Of a stretch of DNA of 48,048 nucleotides, positions 16,014-24,929 are shown in pieces. The DNA comes from Pirellulaceae bacterium. Its GTDB lineage: Bacteria; Planctomycetota; Planctomycetia; Pirellulales; Pirellulaceae. Every line of letters starts with the position of its first letter. Position 1 is the stretch's first letter. The stretch lies in contig JADHUC010000042.1 in assembly GCA_016784735.1 (NCBI GenBank), forward strand, positions 1 through 48,048. The letters run 5' to 3'. The translations under genes were made by a program, and so were the position numbers. The notes under the pieces are model-generated. The model was given only the letters and a program-made list of their open reading frames with translations, did not search any database and was not told the DNA's origin.

Positions 16014-18338
16014 ATGTACACAAATCAATTCGCAGTTCTTCTGGCCCTCGTATTCCTCTCCGTTGCCAGCGCGGGAGACAACGCGCAAGTCATCTGGCGC
16101 GAAGCCGAGACGTTCAGCAACACCGGCCGATGGTCTAATGACCCACAACACATCGACCTGATGGGTTCGCCCTACCTGCTAGCCACCGGCGTGGGCAAGC
16201 CGGTGGCCGACGCGACGACCACGGTGAATATCCGAACCGCGGATAAGTACCGTCTATGGGTGCGGTGCCGCGATTGGCTGCCTAGTCACAGTCCTGGGCA
16301 GTTCCAGGTGATGGTGGGCGGCAAGGCATGTACGACGACATTCGGCCGAGCGGATTCGGACAAGTGGCAGTGGATCGACGGCGGCACGTTTGATCTGGCA
16401 GCCGGCGATGTAGAAGTTCGTTTGCATGATCTCACCGGCTGGTGGGGGCGTTGCGACGCGGTGGTCCTGGCAACAGAGGATTTCGAACCTGCCAGCGATC
16501 TCGCCGGGCTCGCGGCTCAACGGTTGGAGTATTGCGGCGTGAGTGCGTCGGTCAAAGCAAAGGGGCCATACGACGTGGTGGTTGTCGGCGGAGGACCCGC
16601 GGGGATCGGAGCGGCGCTCGCGGCTGCACGACATGGATGCACAGTCGCGTTGATCCAGGACCGACCCGTTCTGGGTGGAAACAGCTCATCTGAAATCGAG
16701 GTCCCGCCCATGGGATACATCGGCAAACCGCCGGATCGGGTCAATGTGTCCGGTATCGCCAAAGAGATCTTTCCAAAACAGGGTTGGCAGAGCTTTGCCG
16801 ACTCGGCAAAGATCGAACGGATCGTGCGAGCCGAGCGGAATATCTCGCTGTTTCTCAATACACGCGCAACGGGCGTCGAGATGGCCGGCGACGACCGGAT
16901 CCAATCCGTCCTGACATTGAACGTGCATACGAGTCAACGGATGTCATTTGCCGCGCCGCGGTTCGTCGACTGCACAGGACATGGATGGATCGGTTACTAC
17001 GCAGGTGCCGAGTATCGCATGGGGCAAGAGGGGCGTGACGAATTCAACGAATCTCTGGCACCGGTCGAGCCGGGCAAGCGGACGATGGGCAACAGCCTAT
17101 ACAAAGCTGTTTTCAAGGACCACAAATCGTCGCGTATTCCGTTCGAGTGCCCTGACTGGGCATACCAATGGAACAAGGATACTGACTTCGAGGGCCGAGG
17201 AACTCACAGGCGGACGCGCGACATTATTCGCCCCGAGAACTTTGACGTTCCATCCCGCGGCCAAGGCCGGAACCCGGCGGACGACATCAATGGGGCAATC
17301 TCTCATGCCTGGTGGGTCGAATATGGCGGCATGCTGAATACGATTGATGACGCTGAGAGGATCCGCGACGAGTTGTTTCGAATCTCCATCGGGCTGTGGA
17401 ATTATGCCAAGAACCATAACCCAGCGACCAAGGCCAAAAACTCAACCCGCGAGTTGGTCTGGTTGAACTATGTTCCTGGAGTGCGAGAAAGCCGGCGGCT
17501 AGTTGGCGACTATATCATGAGCCAAAGGGAATACGACGAGCAAATCGTTCATCCAGACACCATCGCATTCACGGACTGGGGACCCGACGTTCATCATCCG
17601 GAAGGTTATTGGGTCAAGGGAAACGATTGTATTCACGTCTATCAAGGCCAGCGGACCAGCATCCCCTACCGGACTCTGTATTCGAAAAATATCGAAAACT
17701 TCTTCATGGCAGGCCGGTGTCACTCGGCGACGCACATCGCCCTTGGTGGCACACGCGTCATGCGCCCCATGTGTGCAACCGGCCAAGCGGCGGGAACCGC
17801 GGCAGCCATCGCCCACAAGCATGCCACGACACCCCGGGGCGTTTATGAGAGTCATGTGAAAGAACTGCAGCAGACGCTCTTGAAAGACGGCTGCTATTTG
17901 TTAGGCGTCAAGAACGCCGACAGCAACGACCTGGCCTTGGACGCCACGGCATCCGCCTCCAGCGAAGCCGCCGGAACCGCCGCGGCGAAGGTAATCAACG
18001 GATGGAACCGCATTGTGGGAAAAGACCGCAACGCTTGGGCGGCCAACCCGGAAACGTCCGGCCCGCAGTGGGTGCAACTGGAACTGCCAAAAACAGCCAA
18101 GGTCGATACCGTGCATGTGACTTTCGAAAGAGAGTGCACGGCTTGTCAAGTGCAGGTCATGAGGGACAACGCTTGGAGGGCTGTGGCAAGCATCGAAACA
18201 GACTCGGCGCGCCGTACGGTGCGCCACTTCTCCCCGGTGAAGACTGACACGCTACGCCTGCTGTTCGACGATCCTTCGCAACAAATCGCCGTTTGCGAGA
18301 TACGTCTGTATTGCGAACGGACACAAACTGAGAAGTAG
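16014..18338 (+). CDS. Exported FAD-dependent oxidoreductase with flanking carbohydrate-binding-like domains
   Basis: 774 residues. The Sec-type signal is MYTNQFAVLLALVFLSVASA, without twin arginines. Residues about 25-165 form a beta-rich domain (WREAETFSNTGRW ... CDAVVLA) like the sugar-binding modules on planctomycete enzymes. The FAD-binding Rossmann core begins near 186 (VVVGGGPAGIGAALAAARHG), and FMAGRCHSATHIALGG plus ATGQAAGTAAA form the C-terminal part of the FAD fold. The last roughly 130 residues (ALDATASASSE ... VCEIRLYC) resemble an F5/8-type-C/discoidin domain. This matches the FAD_oxidored (PF12831-like) family found beside glycan genes. Substrate unknown. The start has only a weak GGGA upstream. 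Confidence 0.88.
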   Translation: MYTNQFAVLLALVFLSVASAGDNAQVIWREAETFSNTGRWSNDPQHIDLMGSPYLLATGVGKPVADATTTVNIRTADKYRLWVRCRDWLPSHSPGQFQVMVGGKACTTTFGRADSDKWQWIDGGTFDLAAGDVEVRLHDLTGWWGRCDAVVLATEDFEPASDLAGLAAQRLEYCGVSASVKAKGPYDVVVVGGGPAGIGAALAAARHGCTVALIQDRPVLGGNSSSEIEVPPMGYIGKPPDRVNVSGIAKEIFPKQGWQSFADSAKIERIVRAERNISLFLNTRATGVEMAGDDRIQSVLTLNVHTSQRMSFAAPRFVDCTGHGWIGYYAGAEYRMGQEGRDEFNESLAPVEPGKRTMGNSLYKAVFKDHKSSRIPFECPDWAYQWNKDTDFEGRGTHRRTRDIIRPENFDVPSRGQGRNPADDINGAISHAWWVEYGGMLNTIDDAERIRDELFRISIGLWNYAKNHNPATKAKNSTRELVWLNYVPGVRESRRLVGDYIMSQREYDEQIVHPDTIAFTDWGPDVHHPEGYWVKGNDCIHVYQGQRTSIPYRTLYSKNIENFFMAGRCHSATHIALGGTRVMRPMCATGQAAGTAAAIAHKHATTPRGVYESHVKELQQTLLKDGCYLLGVKNADSNDLALDATASASSEAAGTAAAKVINGWNRIVGKDRNAWAANPETSGPQWVQLELPKTAKVDTVHVTFERECTACQVQVMRDNAWRAVASIETDSARRTVRHFSPVKTDTLRLLFDDPSQQIAVCEIRLYCERTQTEK

Positions 18339-18370
18339 TTCAGGCGGCCGCAACCAAAACATCCGGATTC

Positions 18371-18438
18371 TGAACAGGAGGAAACAGAGTCAGCAGAGGC
18401 TGAAACTATGCTCTGTTCTCTCTGTTGCCTCCTGTTCA
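18371..18438. repeat. 19-bp inverted repeat between convergent genes
   Basis: The arms at 18371-18389 and 18420-18438 pair with one mismatch around a 30-nt loop. Located between the ends of the FAD oxidoreductase and the second Gfo/Idh gene, it could act as a bidirectional barrier. There is no T-tract on either side. Confidence 0.8.
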
Positions 18439-18552
18439 AGAATTGCGCGCAGGGTGAGCGCAGTTTGATCGTTTGCAGTGCAAAGAAAGAAACCTCCGCG
18501 TTGCGGGTTCGTCCTGGCCATAGGTGATCGCGAACGATCCAGGGTCACCGTG

Positions 18553-20055
18553 TCAGGCGATCTCCGGCACGACAAAGGGCTCACGATACTCGCGACGGGA
18601 GAGTTCATTCGCTTGCTCGGAAAACTCACCGACAAACTTGTCCGAGTCCGAATCCATCGTCACCCAGGGCCCCAGCACGGCCGGCGTCTTCCCTAGATCG
18701 ATCCCATTGGCGGCAAGATGATCACCGAAACGCTCGAAGGCATCCGACCACTCCGGATTCCCGCGAGTTGCTTCGATCATGGCGTCCGGCTTCGACTCCG
18801 TGCCTAACCGATATGAGACGTTGGCCATGTGGCACAGGGCGGTTGAACGATGGCCGTCCAGGATCTCGGCGTTCAAATCGCCAGCTTTCCGGCTGCGCAT
18901 TGCCTGGACGAAGTTCAACTGATGCGGACTTGTCTGCTGTTCAGGCTCGCGACGGTCCGTGAAAGCCGTGATCTCGCGGCCCTTGTCGTCGTACACGGCG
19001 CCCGCCCGAGTGCCAGCGTAGAAGCCTCCTTCGCATTGAATCATGATCCCTGTGGAAATCGAACGGAACTTGTCCATCGCTTTGGAGCCTGACTTCTCCG
19101 GCAGGCCGCGGACTTCGCAGATGATCGGAGCCGGCTCGTAATCCAACAGGGCGATCTGCGTATTGGGTGTCTGGCCGTCGTCGCCGAAAGTGAACCGTCC
19201 CCCGATGCTCATCGCCCGGCGCGGAAGCCCGTTTTGGCCCAGGAGCCAGCGGCAGCGATCGAGATAATGGACCCCGTTGTTACCAATCTCGCCGTTCCCT
19301 GTGGCCCAGATCCAGTGCCAGTCGTAGTGGAACACCTCCCGCATCAGTTCCGTCTGCGGAGCTGGGCCGAGCCACAGGTTGTAGTCGACCGACGGCGGCA
19401 CCGGTTGCGGGCCGTTCACTTTTCCGATGCTCGTCCGCCGCCGGTAAATGACTGCACGGGCGTAGAGGATCTTGCCCAACTGCCCGCTCTTGATGAACTC
19501 GACGGCCTGCCGAGAAATATCCGAGGAACGCGTCTGCGTGCCGACTTGCACGATCCGCTTGTACTTTCTGGCTGCGGCCACCATCTGCCGACCTTCCCAG
19601 ATGCTGTGCGAGGCCGGTTTCTCCACGTACACGTCTTTGCCCGCCTGGCAGGCCCAGACGGTGGCCAAGGCGTGCCAGTGATTGGGCGTGGCGATGAACA
19701 CGGCGTCGATGTCAGGATTCTCAAATACATCGCGCATGTCGGTGTACGATTTGACGCGTTGCTGCCAAGTGGCGAACCTCTGCTTTTCCCGATCAAGTAT
19801 CTGCGTGTCCACGTCGCATAAAGCCACCATCCTGACGTTGGGGACCTGTCGCAATCGGTCGATTAGCTGATGGCCACGGGCTCCGACACCGGGACCGCCG
19901 AGCTGCCCTAGCCCGACCACAGCGACACGGATGTCGTCATTCGCACCGATTGGCCTGGAGAACGGCGCCGTCGCCGTGCTGCGATCGCCCAACGCGAACG
20001 CCAAACCTCCCGCCAAGGAGCTCTGCATGAATCTTCTGCGTGTGAATCGCGTCAT
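18553..20055 (-). CDS. Tat-exported Gfo/Idh/MocA-family oxidoreductase (second copy)
   Basis: 500 residues. The ATG at 20055 follows GGGAGAG. The Tat signal is TRRRFMQSSLAGGLAFALG. The dinucleotide-binding segment is VAVVGLGQLGGPG; NHWHALATVWACQ and YVEKPASHS carry the conserved catalytic-Lys region; YDWHWIWATGNGEIGNNGVH matches the paralogue at 14296-15804. The C-terminus has the same REYREPF-type ending as the paralogue's EYRKGF. It probably acts on a sugar or glycoside hydroxyl in the periplasm. It is convergent with the FAD oxidoreductase and divergent from the GH172 gene, so it may share control with glycan degradation. Confidence 0.93.
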   Translation of the reverse strand: MTRFTRRRFMQSSLAGGLAFALGDRSTATAPFSRPIGANDDIRVAVVGLGQLGGPGVGARGHQLIDRLRQVPNVRMVALCDVDTQILDREKQRFATWQQRVKSYTDMRDVFENPDIDAVFIATPNHWHALATVWACQAGKDVYVEKPASHSIWEGRQMVAAARKYKRIVQVGTQTRSSDISRQAVEFIKSGQLGKILYARAVIYRRRTSIGKVNGPQPVPPSVDYNLWLGPAPQTELMREVFHYDWHWIWATGNGEIGNNGVHYLDRCRWLLGQNGLPRRAMSIGGRFTFGDDGQTPNTQIALLDYEPAPIICEVRGLPEKSGSKAMDKFRSISTGIMIQCEGGFYAGTRAGAVYDDKGREITAFTDRREPEQQTSPHQLNFVQAMRSRKAGDLNAEILDGHRSTALCHMANVSYRLGTESKPDAMIEATRGNPEWSDAFERFGDHLAANGIDLGKTPAVLGPWVTMDSDSDKFVGEFSEQANELSRREYREPFVVPEIA

Positions 20056-20371
20056 TCTATCTCTCCCAAATGGATCTCATTTTCAAACGGCCGCGGTGAT
20101 ACGAAACACCAAGTCAACTTCTTCCGCGCGGGTTGAATCACTCGCCGCCAGGACGACAGCAACAGTGGCTGGCTGCAAGGATATTGCTGTTCTGATGGAC
20201 ACGAACCTATTCGACACTATCCCTCGCCTATCCACAAGTTTACACTACCGAGGAGTGCGCCAGCGAGATGGCGTACGAAACATCGAACGGCGATCCCAGT
20301 CAAGAAGACGGAGGGGCTGCATGCGGCTGCCGTCATCCAACAAGAGGAGCTTCCTAGAGGAACCGAACATC
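20056..20371. promoter_or_regulatory. Divergent intergenic region, Gfo/Idh / GH172-like gene
   Basis: 316 bases between two divergent starts; promoters for both must be here. I see no gene, no strong palindrome and no convincing hexamer pair. A GGAGGGG at 20310-20315 precedes an in-frame ATG at 20321, a possible alternative start of the GH172 gene. Confidence 0.5.
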
Positions 20372-22729
20372 ATGCGAACCACGTTTTCCTGCACCCTATT
20401 GGTGTTGACGATCGCTGCCGTCACGACAGCGACCGCGGACCCGCTCGAAGAGATCACGCGAACGATCGAAGGCAAAGCACGCCGTGCATCGAGCGGCTTG
20501 TTCGATCCCGAATCGAATCGAGACGCCTATCATATCGGGCCCGGCGAGACCGTCACGCTCACGACGCTCGAAGGCGCCGGCGAGATCCGGCACATGTGGT
20601 TTACGATCGCCGGCCGCGACCGGCGCTATCCCCGCACGCTGGTCCTGCGGATCTACTGGGACGGCGCCGAGGTGCCGTCGGTGGAAACGCCGATCGGCGA
20701 CTTTTTTGCCGCCGGAAACGGAATGCGCGCCAATGTGAATACGCTGCCCATCCAAGTCACCTCGTACGGGCGTGCCCAGAACTGCTATTGGCGCATGCCC
20801 TTTCGCAAGCGGGCCCGGATTGAAATGACCAACGAGGGCCAGAACCAACTGACCGTCTATTGGCAGTTTGATTGGATGGAGTTGCCTCGGGCCGCTGACG
20901 ACATGCTGTACTTTCATGCCCGCTACCGGCAGGAGTTCCCGGCCAAGCCGTTTTCGTCCTACGTTATTTTCGAAGGCCGCGGTCAGGGGCACTATGTGGG
21001 CACCGTCTTCTCCATCCAATGCAGTTACGGAAGCTGGTTCGGCGAATCGGACGACCGTTTCTATATCGACGGTGAACGGGAGCCGTCTATCGTGGGCACG
21101 GGTTGCGAAGACTATTTCAACGACGCCTGGAACTTCCGCGAGTTTACCAACGCCAATACGGGCGTGACGATCAAAGAACCCAACGGCGAAGACTGCCGAT
21201 TCACGGCCTACCGGTGGCACGTCCGGGCGCCGGTGACGTTCAACAAATCGTTGAAGGTCGATATCGAACGTCGTAGTTTCGCCCGCGTGACAAATCCGGA
21301 AACGGGCGAATCGGTCACCCACGATTTCAAGTACCGGCCCGACTTCTGCTCGTCGGTGGCGTTCTGGTACCAGAAGACGATCGCCGAGCCCTTTGATCGC
21401 TTTCCGCCGGTGGAAGAACGCGTTAACCCCGAGATCTTCCTGGAAACGGCGTACATGGTCGACCAGATCACAACATCGGACGGATTGACGGCCAAACGCC
21501 GCAGCAACCGCGTCTGCAATCTGAAGCGAGGGTTGCAAGTTGACAACACGCGTATCGGAGGATGGTTCGAGGTACCGTGCTGCGTCGAGGACGAGGGAAA
21601 GTACTCGGTCTCCGTGTTCCAATGCCTCTACCGAACCGGAGGCGTCTGGAAGGTCACACTCGTTGGCCCCGACGGCGAGATCCTGCTGGATCCGGCCATG
21701 GACTTCTACGACCCCTACCTGGCGTGGAAAGAAAACCGGCCGGAAAACTTCTTGTATGGAACGTGGTTCGAGAACAAGGTCGGGATTCACAAGCTGGTTC
21801 CCGGCGACTACACGTTTCGCTTCGAGTGTGCCGGTTCCCATCCGCTGGCCAGGGCGGAAGACTCCGACGGACCCGGCTTGAGTTGCCGGTTGGACGGCAT
21901 CTCGTTGCGCAAGTTCCCCTGGGATGATCTCTACGGACAGATGCAGCACTACCTGGCCGAAGAGAAGGAACGGTTCGCAGGAATGGTCGTTCAGGCAAAG
22001 AAAGCCGTCGCGAACCTCGACGCGGCCGTCGAAAGGTTCTGCCAAGACACGAACGAGTATCCGAGGAGCCTCGACGAGCTTGTCCGGCGTCCCGAACGAT
22101 TTTCTGCAACCGCCGGCAACTGGCCCTACGTGACTGGCATTCCAGCCGATCCCTGGGAGCAAAGCTATCGGTACTCGCATCCTGGAAACTTCAATCCCGG
22201 TGGTTTCGACGTCTATTCCGTTCACGGCAACAGCCGAGAACCATCCGCGTGGATTGGCAACTGGCCCAGCCCGTACCATATCCAAGGCGCTTTGGAGGGC
22301 GAAGACTTGGGGGTCAAAGCAAAAAGCGACGGTGTCACGGTCTCGAAACAGACCGTCGGCGTCGCATCGTTTCCGCCGCTTTCGCGGGGCCGTTTGCTCT
22401 TTATTCGACTCCAGCAGAAAGGCGATTCGATCGACTTCGAACTCCCGCCGTCGATCAAGCCCGGCCGGTACCGATTGCGACTACGATTGGTAACATCCTG
22501 GAACTATGCCGTCGCCCGAGCCAGTTTCAACGGCACGCCGCTCGGAAAGCCCGAAGACACGTACTCGCCCAAGATCGACACGAGGACCGTCGCATTGGGT
22601 CCGGTCGATGTCAAGCCAAATGTAAACACCCTCCGGCTCGAGGCCGTGGACCGGAATCCTGCTTCGACCGGATACTACGCCGGCATCGACGCTTTGGAAC
22701 TGATTGACGAAAGCGCTATTTCACCTTGA
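20372..22729 (+). CDS. GH172 (DUF2961)-family glycosidase fused to a GspG-like domain
   Basis: 785 residues from the ATG at 20372 (AGAGGA 10 nt upstream), giving signal peptide MRTTFSCTLLVLTIAAVTTATA. An ATG at 20321 with a stronger GGAGG would add 17 residues. The DUF2961 fold shows in EIRHMWFTI, LRIYWDGAEVPSVETPIGDFF (split here only as a motif) and GTGCEDYFNDAWNF near residue 242, whose Glu is conserved. GH172 members include difructose-anhydride and alpha-arabinofuranoside enzymes. Residues about 543-630 match the C-terminal domain of type II secretion pseudopilin GspG: AVERFCQDTNEYPRSLDEL, WPYV, IPADPWEQSYRYSHPG, GFDVYS, ending in IGNW. A beta-rich domain ends the protein. The last 14 bases overlap the convergent GH2 gene. 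Confidence 0.87.
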   Translation: MRTTFSCTLLVLTIAAVTTATADPLEEITRTIEGKARRASSGLFDPESNRDAYHIGPGETVTLTTLEGAGEIRHMWFTIAGRDRRYPRTLVLRIYWDGAEVPSVETPIGDFFAAGNGMRANVNTLPIQVTSYGRAQNCYWRMPFRKRARIEMTNEGQNQLTVYWQFDWMELPRAADDMLYFHARYRQEFPAKPFSSYVIFEGRGQGHYVGTVFSIQCSYGSWFGESDDRFYIDGEREPSIVGTGCEDYFNDAWNFREFTNANTGVTIKEPNGEDCRFTAYRWHVRAPVTFNKSLKVDIERRSFARVTNPETGESVTHDFKYRPDFCSSVAFWYQKTIAEPFDRFPPVEERVNPEIFLETAYMVDQITTSDGLTAKRRSNRVCNLKRGLQVDNTRIGGWFEVPCCVEDEGKYSVSVFQCLYRTGGVWKVTLVGPDGEILLDPAMDFYDPYLAWKENRPENFLYGTWFENKVGIHKLVPGDYTFRFECAGSHPLARAEDSDGPGLSCRLDGISLRKFPWDDLYGQMQHYLAEEKERFAGMVVQAKKAVANLDAAVERFCQDTNEYPRSLDELVRRPERFSATAGNWPYVTGIPADPWEQSYRYSHPGNFNPGGFDVYSVHGNSREPSAWIGNWPSPYHIQGALEGEDLGVKAKSDGVTVSKQTVGVASFPPLSRGRLLFIRLQQKGDSIDFELPPSIKPGRYRLRLRLVTSWNYAVARASFNGTPLGKPEDTYSPKIDTRTVALGPVDVKPNVNTLRLEAVDRNPASTGYYAGIDALELIDESAISP

Positions 22730-24860
22730 AATCGCGCAGACTCCGGACGGTCTTGCCACCACTGTCATCGAGTTCGGCTTGCAGTGTGTATTCGCCGGCT
22801 TCGTCAGGCAGCGGCACCGTGAAATTGAGGACCTCGCGTGCCAGCGGCGCGACCTCCGCAGTCGTCGTCTCCAATAACTTGCGCCCGTGTTTGTGTACCA
22901 GATACACTCGCACTTCCCCCCGCCAGTCTTCGTACAGGTCGTTGATGACATACACCTTGAACTGCTGAGACGAACCGGCGGGGACCTCTTCGGCCCAGAA
23001 GTCGAGCATGATGCCAACCGGGTTGAACGACTCGCGAACGTACTCGGCGAACTGCGGTTCGAACTCCAGACGCTTCACGTCGAGCCAATGGTCGCTGGTG
23101 GCGCCGCCTTCGGGTCGTGGTTTGTCTCCGGGCCGCGAGTATCCCAATCCACAAAAGTGCACAACGCCCGCACACTGGCGATGAGCACGCCAGAATTCCG
23201 TCATCGCAGCGAGATAACGCGCGTAGATCCTGCGGCGCTCGTCGACGGTCGATTTTGAACCGAGCAGGTGCTCGTAGACCTTTTCGGTCAGGCAGGTCGG
23301 GTCGCCGTCGCGGGTCAACCAGAGCCAGCCGTATTCGTTGATGATGATGGGCACGTCGAGCTTGCGCTGTGCGGCGTTCAGATTGGGTGTTCCGGAATGG
23401 GTCGCCAATTCGCTCATCCGGAACGGCTTACCACCGAAGAAGTCGCGAATGAACAGGTACGGATGCGACTCGACACAGTCGTGTGGTGATTGCGGTTCGG
23501 CCCAACCGTTTTCCCAGGGCCGGTTCGAAAGGTCCAAATGGCGCACGGCCCCGATCGCCTTTCCCGTTTCGGGTGTAGAGCTTTCGTTCTGCCCGTCCCA
23601 AATCACCACGCACGGATGATTCCATCGTTCGCGCATCCAAGCGGTGTACTCGGGAACGATCTTCTCGGCCACTGGCCATTCAGGACACTTGTTCCGCTCG
23701 CCACCCAACAACCAGATAGGAAATTCGTCCTGGATCAAGATGCCTTCCTCGTCGGCAATCTCATACCAGAATTCCGGCGGAAATCCGATGCAGTAGCGCA
23801 GCGAATTCCAGTGCATGGATTTGTATTGCCGATGGAGCTTGCGCACCCAGTCGGGCCGCCATGGCAGATCCGCGCGCTCGGCGTCTTCGAAAAACCGATA
23901 GAGAGTCACGTTGCTGCCGCGCAAGTAGTAGGGCTTGCCGTTCAGCATGGCACGCTTGGTCTCCGGATCGAAGCGGAACGATCGCATACCAAAACGTACG
24001 CGGGCGGTATCGGCGCCGGTACTCAAGGTGAGGTTGTAGAGGAACGGATCTTCCGGCGACCACAACCGGCAGCCTCGAATCGGAATCGACAATTCCGCTT
24101 TCACTGGATCGCTGCCGTTCGACGATAGGGTCGCCTTTGCCTCGCCCACCACTTCGGAAGTCCCCGCCGCAGTGACCTTGCCGGTGACGACCGCACCGAC
24201 GGAGTTGTCGCCGCAGTCGACCTCCGCCACGACGCGCAACTGTTTCGTTTCGATGTCCGGCACGACTTGCACATTGCGAATGTACGGTTTGCCGGTGAGG
24301 ATCAATTCGACCGAGTCGTAGATTCCCGGGATGTAAAGGTACTTCTCGAAGTCCCAGCCGGTCGGCATGTCCTGCGGCATTGATTCGCGGTCGGTGCCAA
24401 GGCGGATTACCAGTTCGTTTTCCTGGCCATTGCCGCGTAACGCCGCATTGACATCGAGGTAGGCGGGCGTGAAGCAGGGAAGATGCTCGCCCACGAGTTG
24501 GCCGTTCATCCATACCTTTGATCCATACTTGGCTTTGTGGATTTTCAGGATGGCCACTTCGGGGATCTTGCCATCAACCTTGAAGGTGCGCCGATACCAG
24601 AAAGCCGCTCGCTTGGGGCTCTTCTTGCCCACGTCCGTGAACTCTGGTTGTGCCATGTCCACCAGACCCGGCACCGGCACGCTGTGGCTGTACGTTTCGG
24701 GCGGAGTCGCCAGATCGCCTTGCTCGACTTGCCACGAGCCGTTCAGATTGATGACCGTTCGAGGTGCGGCGGGCTTCAGGGACGCCTGCGTGGGCGTTGT
24801 GCAAAATGCCAGCAGGCCAACGTACATGACAGGAATCAATCGCAGTGGCACCGTGTTCAT
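22716..24860 (-). CDS. Secreted glycoside hydrolase family 2 enzyme
   Basis: 714 residues from the ATG at 24860; AAAGG lies 8 nt upstream and a signal peptide follows (MNTVPLRLIPVMYVGLLAFC). The sugar-binding jelly-roll domain (about 35-190: NLNGSWQVEQGD ... WMNGQLVGEH) and immunoglobulin-like domain precede a TIM barrel. The acid/base Glu426 lies in WDGQNES and the nucleophile Glu509 in INEYGW, both as expected for GH2. GH2 covers beta-galactosidase, mannosidase and glucuronidase activities; I cannot pick one. The pectate lyase gene lies 69 nt upstream on the same strand, so the two are probably cotranscribed. Confidence 0.92.
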   Translation of the reverse strand: MNTVPLRLIPVMYVGLLAFCTTPTQASLKPAAPRTVINLNGSWQVEQGDLATPPETYSHSVPVPGLVDMAQPEFTDVGKKSPKRAAFWYRRTFKVDGKIPEVAILKIHKAKYGSKVWMNGQLVGEHLPCFTPAYLDVNAALRGNGQENELVIRLGTDRESMPQDMPTGWDFEKYLYIPGIYDSVELILTGKPYIRNVQVVPDIETKQLRVVAEVDCGDNSVGAVVTGKVTAAGTSEVVGEAKATLSSNGSDPVKAELSIPIRGCRLWSPEDPFLYNLTLSTGADTARVRFGMRSFRFDPETKRAMLNGKPYYLRGSNVTLYRFFEDAERADLPWRPDWVRKLHRQYKSMHWNSLRYCIGFPPEFWYEIADEEGILIQDEFPIWLLGGERNKCPEWPVAEKIVPEYTAWMRERWNHPCVVIWDGQNESSTPETGKAIGAVRHLDLSNRPWENGWAEPQSPHDCVESHPYLFIRDFFGGKPFRMSELATHSGTPNLNAAQRKLDVPIIINEYGWLWLTRDGDPTCLTEKVYEHLLGSKSTVDERRRIYARYLAAMTEFWRAHRQCAGVVHFCGLGYSRPGDKPRPEGGATSDHWLDVKRLEFEPQFAEYVRESFNPVGIMLDFWAEEVPAGSSQQFKVYVINDLYEDWRGEVRVYLVHKHGRKLLETTTAEVAPLAREVLNFTVPLPDEAGEYTLQAELDDSGGKTVRSLRDFKVK

Positions 24861-24929
24861 GGTTTTCACCTTTCTATTTGTTCTAAGACGTTTGTCTGAT
24901 ATGTGGCAGACGATTGACCTGCGCGGGGC

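Noticed and set aside
18371..18438. Rho-independent terminator between the convergent FAD oxidoreductase and Gfo/Idh genes.
   Set aside because: The stem is long with a 30-nt loop and has no T-tract on either side; it is listed as a repeat instead.
19931..20371. N-terminal extension of the GH172-like protein back to 19931.
   Set aside because: It would overlap the start of the divergent Gfo/Idh gene and bury the signal peptide; starts with a Shine-Dalgarno sequence exist at 20321 and 20372.
22000..22262. A type II secretion gene cluster suggested by the GspG-like segment.
   Set aside because: No other secretion gene is near; the segment lacks the prepilin leader and is part of one glycosidase reading frame.
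20396..22285. A 629-codon open frame on the minus strand opposite the GH172-like gene.
   Set aside because: It is entirely antisense to a gene with clear domains and its translation has no signal or domain; long antisense frames are common in GC-rich genes.
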